A stretch of 64,000 nt of DNA from JADGRF01 sp035274465. Its GTDB lineage: Bacteria; Myxococcota_A; Polyangia; Polyangiales; JAFGIB01. The notes under the pieces are model-generated. The model was not told the origin of the DNA. It made no database searches and saw only the letters and a program-made list of their open reading frames with translations. The DNA lies in the NCBI GenBank assembly GCA_035274465.1, contig DATEOF010000398.1:53515-117514 (forward strand), written 5' to 3'. The translations under genes were made by a program, and so were the position numbers. This document shows positions 33,280 to 40,802 of the stretch, piece after piece; position 1 is the stretch's first letter; each line of letters begins with the position of its first letter.

Positions 33280-34109
33280 GCGCGGACACCGAACGCTGGC
33301 TCGCCGAGCTACAGGCACGCTTCGGCGCGGTCTTGCGCATGCCGCTCTCGACGGCGGGAGGAACGCTGCACGCCGACGTCAGCGCCTACCCCGAGCGCGC
33401 GGTCGCCGACTTGCTGCCGAGCGCGCGACTCACGGCCGTCGGGCGCCTGGGTGTCTACCACCGGCAGTACTGGCTGCGGCTGCTCCACGTCTTGCAAGAG
33501 CAGTATCCGCTCACGGTGCGCCTGTGTGGAGCGTGGGGCTTCAACCAACATGCGATCGCGTTCGTGTCGCGAGAACCGCCGCGCGGCTGCGACCTCGGCA
33601 ACGTGGTCTCGGGCTTCGACGACTTCATCGCGCAGCAAGTGCAGGACAGCCCGGCGCTGCCACGAGCTGCGCTGCTCGAAGCAGCACGTCTGGATGCTGC
33701 GTACCGCCGCGTGTTCATGGCGCCCGAAGAACCGGCGTTCCGCGTGGAAGCGGACCAGCTCGCAATGCAACGCCTGCGGCTGTCTCGAGCGCTCGCGATC
33801 GTGCACGAATCCTGGCCGCTGCTCGAGCTGCGAGCGCACGTCTTCGGCAAGCCCGAGAGCGACGCGATCCCGTTGCCGCCCGCGTTGCTGCGCCGTCGCA
33901 GCTGGGCGCTCTACCGAGCCTCGCGCGGCGTCGCACAGCTCGAGCTCGAGCCGGAGCAGCTGCGCTTGCTCGAGCTGTTGCAGCAGCACCCACTCGGGGC
34001 AGCGCTGGGAATCCTCGAAGCCGAATGCGACGCGACTGCGCGCGACGGCCTACCCGAACGCACGCAACGATTTCTCGCCGGCGCCGTACGCCACGGCTTC
34101 TTCGTCTGA
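33276..34109 (+). CDS. DUF2063 family MNIO partner protein (BufC/MbnC-like)
   Basis: 277 aa. The N-terminal half carries the DUF2063 signature: an alpha-helical domain with YHRQYWLRLLHVLQEQYPLTVRLCG, FNQHAIAFV and FDDFIAQQ, and the later ALAIVHESWPLLELRAHVFG. In bufferin and methanobactin systems this subunit binds the precursor and presents it to the MNIO enzyme. GTG start overlaps the DUF692 stop (GTGA, 33276-33279), so the two are made in equal amounts. The annotation 'DNA-binding domain' often attached to this family is historical. Confidence 0.88.
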   Translation: MSADTERWLAELQARFGAVLRMPLSTAGGTLHADVSAYPERAVADLLPSARLTAVGRLGVYHRQYWLRLLHVLQEQYPLTVRLCGAWGFNQHAIAFVSREPPRGCDLGNVVSGFDDFIAQQVQDSPALPRAALLEAARLDAAYRRVFMAPEEPAFRVEADQLAMQRLRLSRALAIVHESWPLLELRAHVFGKPESDAIPLPPALLRRRSWALYRASRGVAQLELEPEQLRLLELLQQHPLGAALGILEAECDATARDGLPERTQRFLAGAVRHGFFV

Positions 34110-34243
34110 ACCTGGAAGTGCGTCAAAACACCGCACGCCGGCGACGCGTGCGACACATGGACGCAGGCGCGAAGCTTGCGCCGTGCTGTCGAGTCGAGAG
34201 ACAACCGCGACTCGAGCGCGCGAGGCGCAAGAAGGAGTCGAGC

Positions 34244-35254
34244 ATGAGCACGTCGAACGCGCGGGCACACGTTGAGCCTGCACCGTCCACCTTGAGCCCG
34301 TCGACACGTTTGTTGCACGCGGCGATGTCCGGTCTCCTCGCCGCGGGGGCCGCGGGCTGCGGTGGCTCGACCACCAAGGATTCCAAGCCAGCGCAGACCA
34401 AGCTCGACGACGAAGAGTTGGACGCGGTGTGCCAGGACCGCGTCGACGATGCGCTGAAGGCCACGGGAGGGAAGCAAGATGTCGAGAAGCCCGCGGCGCC
34501 GACGTGCACGGACGAAGTCAAGACGGCCGAAGCGCGCTGCGACGACAAGGTGAAGGCCGCGAAGATGCAGATCGAGGCCGAGAAGCCGGACACCGCCAAG
34601 GTCTGTTCGGACGTGGTGAAGACGGCCGAGGACAAGTGCAAGCCGTTCACCGCGACCAGCGAGGAAAAGACGAGCAACTCGGAGCAGAAGAACTACAGCT
34701 TCGCCGAGCTGACCAAGCGCTGCGACGAGCGCGGCGGCTACGTCCAGATTCATGGAGCGTGCGGCAGCGTCGGTACCTGCGCGGGCTTCTCGTTCGGCGA
34801 CTGGGGTCCAGACGCTGCAGTGCTCACGGAGCACTCGTGTTCGGGCTCCAACGGCTGCCTCGGACTGTCGTGCGTGGTCCTGCCCAAAGATCAGGGTCGC
34901 AGCGGCGAGAAGCTCTACGAGCAGAAGTACGACGAGCCCGGCCCCGGTTCTTGTACCGGCTGCCACGCGGTCCACAACGACGACGACACCGTCGACGCGA
35001 GCAAGTTCTACGTGTACGTCATGCCCGGCTCGACCCGCACCGAAGCCAACTGGCTCGACCGCAAAGCCGAGGAACAGGAACGCATCGTCGCGTTCGGCGT
35101 GCACGGCACGCTGCCGAGCGGGCTCGCCTATAACACCATGTCGCCCTACTTCAAGCTGCTCTCGCGCGCCGAGATCAGCCGCGTGGTCGAGCACCTGCGC
35201 AAGCTCACGCCGATCGTAAAAGAGATCAAGCTCGCGGATCCGATGGCGAAGTAG
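34244..35254 (+). CDS. Cys-rich heme-motif lipoprotein, candidate MNIO substrate
   Basis: 336 aa. GAAGGAG precedes the ATG at 34244. A signal sequence ends in a lipobox (AAGC, Cys39). Residues ~60-135 form a charged helical segment with spaced Cys (63, 88, 99, 121, 132). A compact domain follows (~150-212) with Cys160, 173, 179, 199, 205 and 210 in loops such as GACGSVGTCAGFS and SCSGSNGCLGLSC. A CTGCH heme motif sits at 237-241, and the protein ends with a cytochrome-like helix (YFKLLSRAEISRVVEHL). It is the only unassigned Cys-rich product beside the MNIO pair, hence the substrate proposal; function otherwise unknown. Confidence 0.75.
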   Translation: MSTSNARAHVEPAPSTLSPSTRLLHAAMSGLLAAGAAGCGGSTTKDSKPAQTKLDDEELDAVCQDRVDDALKATGGKQDVEKPAAPTCTDEVKTAEARCDDKVKAAKMQIEAEKPDTAKVCSDVVKTAEDKCKPFTATSEEKTSNSEQKNYSFAELTKRCDERGGYVQIHGACGSVGTCAGFSFGDWGPDAAVLTEHSCSGSNGCLGLSCVVLPKDQGRSGEKLYEQKYDEPGPGSCTGCHAVHNDDDTVDASKFYVYVMPGSTRTEANWLDRKAEEQERIVAFGVHGTLPSGLAYNTMSPYFKLLSRAEISRVVEHLRKLTPIVKEIKLADPMAK

Positions 35255-36491
35255 CTGCGAGCGCTCGCTGCAGCGCGGCCAGCGCCTCCGAGCTGGCCAG
35301 CGCTGCTTCGAGCTGCGAGCTGGACCGCACGCGCAGCGCCACGAGCGCGCGCAGGCACGCGATGACGTCCGCATCGTCCGAAGGTGTGCTGGGCGGCTCG
35401 GGCAGCGCGCCGCTACCCAGCCGGCTGAGCGTGATCTGCGCGAAGTAGGCGTCGACGCCGCCAGCGGCAGAATCGGCCGCGAAGCGTTCGACGCTCTCAC
35501 AGTCGGAAGCTCCCGCCGCCCGCGCGCTCCAGGCGAGCAAGCACGCGAGACAGGGGTCCGCCGCGCGCTCGTCTTCGGCCTCGTCGAGCATCGTGTACGC
35601 GCGCTCGTAATCTCCGGCCAGCCAGGCGCACATCCCGAGCAGAACGAGCCTCTCCGCTCGCTCGAGGCCGGGGCACGCGAGCACGTGGCCGTGCAGCGCG
35701 CCGAACACGCTCGCCTCGTGCAGCGCGAGCTGCGCTTCGGGCGTCTGGGGCTCGGTGGCCAGCAGCACGAACATCGCCGGGGCGTAGAGCTCGCGCGAAA
35801 ACACGCGGGCCAGCACCGGACGCTCGGCCGGCAGCTGCGCGAAGGCGCCGCGCAGCGCACAGCGGCGGAACAGCGGCGCTGCCTCGTCCCAGCGTCCCAG
35901 GCGGCCGAGCGCCGCGGCGTAGCGCAGGGTGCGCTGCAGGCTCGGCGCATCGTCACGGCTGAGCGCTCGTTCGACCTCCACCACGCGCCTTCGATACTCG
36001 AGCGCGGCATCCCACTGCTTGCGCGTCTCGGCCACGATTGCCCGGCCCGCGAGCGCAGCCGTCCAGTCGGGTGCCAGGCTCAGGCAGCGCTCGAAGTACT
36101 GTTCGGCGCGAGAGAAGCCTTGCTCATCGAGTGCCTGATTACCCGCTTCGGCCCAGACCGAGGCACGTTCCGGAAAGAGGCGCAGGAGCACGCCGCGCAT
36201 CTCGCGCGCCTCTGCGCTGCGGCCCGCGCGGCGCAGCGCTTCCCAGCGCAAGGCGAGCGGCAGGTGCAGCGACTGCGAGCGCGCAACGGCGCGTCGCTCG
36301 AAGCGAAACAAGATCTCACTCGGCGCGTTGCGTCGCGCGAGACTCAGGAACTCGGGCACACTCAAGCCGTGCTGCAGGACGAGCTCGATGGCGGCATCGG
36401 CTTCCGCGAGCGCCAGCTCCGGCTTGCCTGCACGCAACGCCTCGCGCGCTCGCTGGCAGGCCGGCTCGTGACTTTGCTGCTCGGGTCTCAT
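35226..36491 (-). CDS. TPR-repeat protein
   Basis: 421 aa, soluble, almost all helical. Repeated TPR-like pairs are visible, for example WAEAGNQALDEQGFSRAEQYFERCLSLAP followed by DWTAALAGRAIVAETRKQWDAALEYRR, and a second set near the C-terminus. Such proteins are scaffolds. The 3' end overlaps the 3' end of the converging heme lipoprotein gene by 29 bases. Its start is 113 bases from the start of the divergent MbnP-like gene. Confidence 0.78.
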   Translation of the reverse strand: MRPEQQSHEPACQRAREALRAGKPELALAEADAAIELVLQHGLSVPEFLSLARRNAPSEILFRFERRAVARSQSLHLPLALRWEALRRAGRSAEAREMRGVLLRLFPERASVWAEAGNQALDEQGFSRAEQYFERCLSLAPDWTAALAGRAIVAETRKQWDAALEYRRRVVEVERALSRDDAPSLQRTLRYAAALGRLGRWDEAAPLFRRCALRGAFAQLPAERPVLARVFSRELYAPAMFVLLATEPQTPEAQLALHEASVFGALHGHVLACPGLERAERLVLLGMCAWLAGDYERAYTMLDEAEDERAADPCLACLLAWSARAAGASDCESVERFAADSAAGGVDAYFAQITLSRLGSGALPEPPSTPSDDADVIACLRALVALRVRSSSQLEAALASSEALAALQRALAATSPSDPRA

Positions 36492-36604
36492 GCTCTCGCT
36501 GCTGCGGATCTAGCCGAAGCGTGCCGAGCGACGATGCGGCCAATCGTCGCAGGCCTGCCTTTTCGCGCGGTTCGGGTGGGCCGAGCTGCTACATGAGGAA
36601 CGCC

Positions 36605-37612
36605 ATGCAGCTGCGTGTAGCGACCACCTGTCTTGTACTCGTCACGATGCTCGGTTGCGGCGACGACGACGACCAGGCTGCCGCCGACGGCGGCAGGGAC
36701 TCGGGCTCGTCCGAGCACCCGCGTGCAGGCCAAGGTGGGTCGGGAGGCAAGAGCGGCGCAGGGGGCACGAAGCCGGCAGCGGGCGCGGGCGGGATGTCTT
36801 CGCCCGCGGACGATGCTGGAGCGTCGGATCTGCAGTCGGTCACGATCCGCTTCCAGGCGAAGTTCGGCGAGCGCGATCTCGACTGCGACGCGAGCTACAC
36901 GCTCCCGTCACTGGGGACAACGAGCATCAGGCCGGCCGACTTTCGCTTCTTCGTCCAGGAGGTGCGCCTGATCAGCGCCTCGGGCCACGAGGAACCTGTC
37001 ATCTTCGACGACCGCCCGCCGGCGCAGACGCGCGATGTCGCATTGATCGACCTCACGGAACAAACCGGGCCGTGTCGCTCCGGAACGAGCGCGCTCAACA
37101 CGACGATCACCGGCAAGGTCGCGCGGGGCACCTATCGAGGCATCCGCTTCGTCAATGGCGTACCGGAGAGCTTGAACCACCAGGACCTCGCGGAGGCCAA
37201 GCCGCCGCTCGACGACGCGACGACCAACTGGGGTTGGACGCTGGGTTATCGCTTCATTCTGACCGGCCTGGTAGTCGCTCCGGGCGATGTGACTGACGCC
37301 GACGGCGGCGTGGCGCCGCAGGCCGGAGCCAGCGTCGTACACGTCGGCGCGGTCGGCTGCAGCGGCTCGACCAAGAACGGCTTCACCTGCGCGCAGCCGA
37401 ACCGCAATCAGATCGCGTTGGACAGCTTCGATCCCGAGAAGAATGTCATCGTGGCCGATCTCGCGCGAGTCTTCGCCGGTGTGGATCTCGGCAAGCCGCT
37501 CGAGTGCCACGGCCCGAGCAGCCCGGCCTGCAAGGCCCCGTACGCGGCGCTCGGCCTGAATGCGGAGAACGGCATGCCCCTCGAAACCCAGAGCGTTTTT
37601 CGCATCGAGTGA
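36605..37612 (+). CDS. MbnP-like 'metallo-mystery pair' four-Cys lipoprotein
   Basis: 335 aa. Lipobox LVTMLGC, an Asp/Gly/Ser-rich linker (~20-85), then an MbnP-like domain (TIGR04052 type). It has the opening FQAKFGERDLDCDASYTL, FRFFVQEVRLI, LTEQTGPC, a central TYRGIRFVNGVPESLNHQD, the Trp-rich TTNWGWTLGYRFILTG, and the cysteines of HVGAVGCSGSTKNGFTCAQP and CHGPSSPAC. MbnP proteins bind copper and are oxidised at a Trp by the diheme partner MbnH. No MbnH-like gene is present here. Start at 36605 is favoured by GAGGA five bases upstream; an ATG at 36593 is the alternative. Confidence 0.85.
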   Translation: MQLRVATTCLVLVTMLGCGDDDDQAAADGGRDSGSSEHPRAGQGGSGGKSGAGGTKPAAGAGGMSSPADDAGASDLQSVTIRFQAKFGERDLDCDASYTLPSLGTTSIRPADFRFFVQEVRLISASGHEEPVIFDDRPPAQTRDVALIDLTEQTGPCRSGTSALNTTITGKVARGTYRGIRFVNGVPESLNHQDLAEAKPPLDDATTNWGWTLGYRFILTGLVVAPGDVTDADGGVAPQAGASVVHVGAVGCSGSTKNGFTCAQPNRNQIALDSFDPEKNVIVADLARVFAGVDLGKPLECHGPSSPACKAPYAALGLNAENGMPLETQSVFRIE

Positions 37613-37633
37613 CCGGGTAGCTTACGAACGTGA

Positions 37634-38767
37634 TCAACTCGCGCGCGCACGCAGCACCCACTCCCGCGCCGCGTAGCAACCGGCCGCGAGCAGCGCGACG
37701 TACGCAGCGAGATCGAATAGCACGCGCCCGCCGTAACGCTCGAGCACATAGCCGCCGATCAGCGTCGCGCCCAGGTTGCCTGCGCCGATGCAGGCCTGCG
37801 CCACGCCCTGGACGGTCGAGCGAATCTCGCTCGGTGCGCCGGTCTGGTTCTCGTGCACGAACGCGAGGTACCAGACGCCGAACGTCACGCCGTGTAGCGG
37901 TTGCAACGCGAGCAGCTCGACGCTCGAGCTCGCGCGCGCCAGCAGCGACCAGCGCACGGCAGCGACCAGTGCCGAGCCGATCAGCAACCAGCGGGTGGAG
38001 CGCGAAGCGAGCCAGCGCGGCACGAGCCAGATCAAGGCGATCTCCGCCAGCACGCCGATCGCCCAGGCGGCGCTGACGGCGGCGGCGCTCGCGCCGGACA
38101 GCGAGCGCGCGTGCGGTCCGAAGTAGGCGTCGAACGCTCCGTGCGCGAGGTAGTAGACGGTCGAACCGATCCAGAGCAAGAGCATGTCGGCGCGCCTGGC
38201 GAGCGTGCGCAGCACCGGTGCGAGTGCGCGCTTCGGCAGCTCCGCGTCCGGCAAGCGCGCGGTCGCGGCAAAGGCAGCCAGGTACGACACAGCGGCGAGC
38301 GCGAAGGGCATCCGCACCTCTGGATCCACGCCGAAGAAGCCGAGTCCCAGTGCACTGACGGCGAAGCCCATCGATCCGAACACGCGGATATACCCAAAGC
38401 TGCTCGCGGACGCGCCCAGCATGCGGTAGGCGCTCGCTTCGACCAGCGGCACGAGTGAGCTCGACGCGAGCGCCCACAGTCCAAACCCGGCCGCGATCGC
38501 CGCCAGGCTGGTGGCGAAACACGTCACGCCGAGTGCGAGCGCGGTGAGCAGGGTGTTCGCGCGCAGCAACCGCCGCGCGCCAAGGTGCAGATCGGCCAGC
38601 GCGCCCCACAGCGGTGGTGCCAGCAGGCGCGAGAGCGGGATCAGCATCAGGATCCAGGCGTACTCGGAGGGCCGCAAGCCACGTGCGCTGAGCGCCAGTG
38701 CCAGCAGAGGCAGCACCGCGCCGAGGCTGAAGTAGTGCGAGAACAGAAAGAGCCGCAGTGCGTTCAC
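37634..38767 (-). CDS. MFS transporter, HcaT/phenylpropionate-permease-like
   Basis: 377 aa with about 12 hydrophobic segments. The N-terminal FSLGAVLPLLALALSARGLRPSE and the loop PLSRLLAPPLWGALADLH are typical of the MFS_1-like/HcaT group. Such permeases usually import small carboxylates or sugars. Inner membrane; substrate not evident. Converges on the MbnP-like gene with 21 bases between stops. Confidence 0.82.
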   Translation of the reverse strand: MNALRLFLFSHYFSLGAVLPLLALALSARGLRPSEYAWILMLIPLSRLLAPPLWGALADLHLGARRLLRANTLLTALALGVTCFATSLAAIAAGFGLWALASSSLVPLVEASAYRMLGASASSFGYIRVFGSMGFAVSALGLGFFGVDPEVRMPFALAAVSYLAAFAATARLPDAELPKRALAPVLRTLARRADMLLLWIGSTVYYLAHGAFDAYFGPHARSLSGASAAAVSAAWAIGVLAEIALIWLVPRWLASRSTRWLLIGSALVAAVRWSLLARASSSVELLALQPLHGVTFGVWYLAFVHENQTGAPSEIRSTVQGVAQACIGAGNLGATLIGGYVLERYGGRVLFDLAAYVALLAAGCYAAREWVLRARAS

Positions 38768-38889
38768 GAAATCTCACCGAACTATGTGTCAGCTCTTGGC
38801 AGTTTGAGCGACTTACAAACCGACCTTACCCTTTGACGCCAACCACGAGTCGATGCTTGTATCCCGCACCGCGACGCACGTTGCCACGG

Positions 38890-39003
38890 CCACGCGGCGA
38901 GCCCGAAGATCTCGCAGGCCCGCTGCTGTTCCTGTGCTCGCGCGCGTCCGACTTCCACACCGGGCACATCGTGTACGCGGACGGCGGCTACACGGCCGGT
39001 TGA
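38890..39003 (+). pseudogene. C-terminal remnant of a short-chain dehydrogenase/reductase
   Basis: The last ~38 codons before a stop at 39001-39003 read RGEPEDLAGPLLFLCSRASD then FHTGHIVYADGGYTAG, an unmistakable SDR C-terminus (the family pattern is RxGxPEDIAGAxLFLASxxASxxTGxxxxVDGGYTA). The Rossmann core with TGxxxGIG and the YxxxK catalytic pair is missing; upstream lies only unrelated sequence of the MFS promoter side. This is a leftover of a deleted gene. Confidence 0.8.
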
Positions 39004-39008
39004 TGAGA

Positions 39009-40721
39009 TCAGCTCGGGACCTGCTGGTCCGGCGGTTCAGGCCGCTCCGCGGCTGGCATCGGGACGCTCGCCGGCGGAATCGAGGAGTTCGAGGGGTTCG
39101 CCGCAGGCTGCGGGCTCGGTTGCGGCACAGTGGCCGGCGCTCGCGCGAACTTTCTAGCGGCGGTCCGGCGCTGCTCGTGCCGCTTCTCGGCCCTGCGTTG
39201 CACCAGCCAAAGCACGGGCCCGCTCACGAATACTGCGGCCGCAGCGAGTCTCAGCCAAAACCACAGGTGCGACCAGAGCGGCACGGTGATGTAGAGCCAG
39301 CGCGACGCCGCACTCAGTAGGAATAACCCCGCAGCGAGAATCGCGATCCAGCTCGCATATTGAAGGCCTTGGCGGAACCTACTCTCGCTCTCTCCGATCC
39401 GCACAGCCTCCCAGGCGTTCTCGTCCCGGTCCAGGATCCAGCTGACACAGGCGCGGGCCGCGCACGGGCCGGACCGCAGGCGCAAGTAAGAGATATGGCT
39501 CACGAGGTGCAGCCATGGGCTGCGATAGGGAATGTTCTGAGGAGCCGGGTGACTCTCGAGTTCTTTCGGATCAAACGACTCGAGCACGCTGCTGACAGGA
39601 TCGGAAGGGTCGTAAAGATTGATCCACGTCGCTTGCTTTGGTTGGAACGCGGCGGCGTTCGTCTCGGCCTCGCGATTGATGGGAATGATATCCGGCCAGA
39701 GCTTGCGAAAGCGCTCGAGTGGACAGCCGTACGTCAGCAGACCGCGAAACTTGGCAAACAGTTGACTCCGCTCGATGATCTGGTTCGGCGCCAGTGCGTG
39801 CGGTCGCGGCGGCAGCATGTATCCCCGTTCTTCGACGGTCAGGTTGCGATCGCCACTGAGCGCCTGAACCAGGAGCCCGTTGCGGCGCGCGCGGGCGAGC
39901 GTGGGCTGATCGAGGTAGTTGGGAAGCGCTTGTTCGGTCTCCATCAGGGCGTTGAACGCGATCACGCTGCCCAGGCTGTGCGCACACACGTACCAACGGT
40001 CGTAGTCCGCCATGGCCATTTCCGTCAGTGCGTGAACCATGCGCGCACGAATCGACACGCGAGGGGGGAGATCCAGATCTTCGAGACGGTCTGCGCCCGC
40101 GCGCTGATGATCCTGGTACAGCTTCACGTCCCCGAGGTACTCCGCCAGCAACGTGGCTGGAGTGGTCGGGAAGAAGACTCGAAGGAGCCGCGCGATCAAG
40201 GACAACGGGAGCGCCAGGAACACGACCGCGGCAACGAGCATGAGGTACGCGCGGTACCAGAGCTTCGCGCCCAGCGACGGCCTCGTGTTCGGGCGCCTCG
40301 CGTGCCGCATCCTCAATTTCTGCCCGGCCAACGGCATCGCCTCGAGGCCGGGTTTGAGCCATACACCGAGCGCCCACGCGTAGAACCGAACGATGGTCGA
40401 CAGTCGCGGTGGGTCATCCAGGTCTGCCCACCAGACCTCGCGGAAGTGCAGCTCGACCAGCTCATTCCCGCGCAGGAGCTCGATCACCACGGGCGATTGT
40501 CCGTGTTGCCCCCAGAACGAATTCGTGGCCCCACGCAACTCGGGCGCCTGTGAACGAGCTCGAATGACCGGAGGCGGCTGCTGGTGTTCTCGCGCATGGT
40601 CAGCGAGTGCACGACCGAGCGCCGCAACCTCGGGCTCGAGGTGGCCGTAGCGTGCTTGCTGACCGATGCCGTGAACCATGAGGACACCGATCTTCGTAAC
40701 TTGCTGCGCAAGTTGTGTCAT
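39009..40721 (-). CDS. Membrane-associated alpha/beta hydrolase
   Basis: 570 aa. The N-terminus VLMVHGIGQQARYGHLEPEV opens a lipase-like alpha/beta hydrolase, and CAHSLGSVIAFNAL supplies the nucleophile elbow (Ser). Candidate membrane segments are near 160-185 (LMLVAAVVFLALPLSLIA) and near the C-terminus (two helices at ~455-515), then a Pro/Ala-rich tail. I prefer ATG 40719-40721, with GGAGG nine bases before, over the GTG six bases earlier. Substrate is probably a lipid or ester; the oxyanion and acid/base residues need alignment. Confidence 0.75.
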   Translation of the reverse strand: MTQLAQQVTKIGVLMVHGIGQQARYGHLEPEVAALGRALADHAREHQQPPPVIRARSQAPELRGATNSFWGQHGQSPVVIELLRGNELVELHFREVWWADLDDPPRLSTIVRFYAWALGVWLKPGLEAMPLAGQKLRMRHARRPNTRPSLGAKLWYRAYLMLVAAVVFLALPLSLIARLLRVFFPTTPATLLAEYLGDVKLYQDHQRAGADRLEDLDLPPRVSIRARMVHALTEMAMADYDRWYVCAHSLGSVIAFNALMETEQALPNYLDQPTLARARRNGLLVQALSGDRNLTVEERGYMLPPRPHALAPNQIIERSQLFAKFRGLLTYGCPLERFRKLWPDIIPINREAETNAAAFQPKQATWINLYDPSDPVSSVLESFDPKELESHPAPQNIPYRSPWLHLVSHISYLRLRSGPCAARACVSWILDRDENAWEAVRIGESESRFRQGLQYASWIAILAAGLFLLSAASRWLYITVPLWSHLWFWLRLAAAAVFVSGPVLWLVQRRAEKRHEQRRTAARKFARAPATVPQPSPQPAANPSNSSIPPASVPMPAAERPEPPDQQVPS

Positions 40722-40802
40722 GTGCACGGACCTCCACGGGCAAGGAGTCTACGCCGCACGTTATGACCTGTGCGTGAACAGGGTCACTGTCGCGCTCGAC
40801 TG

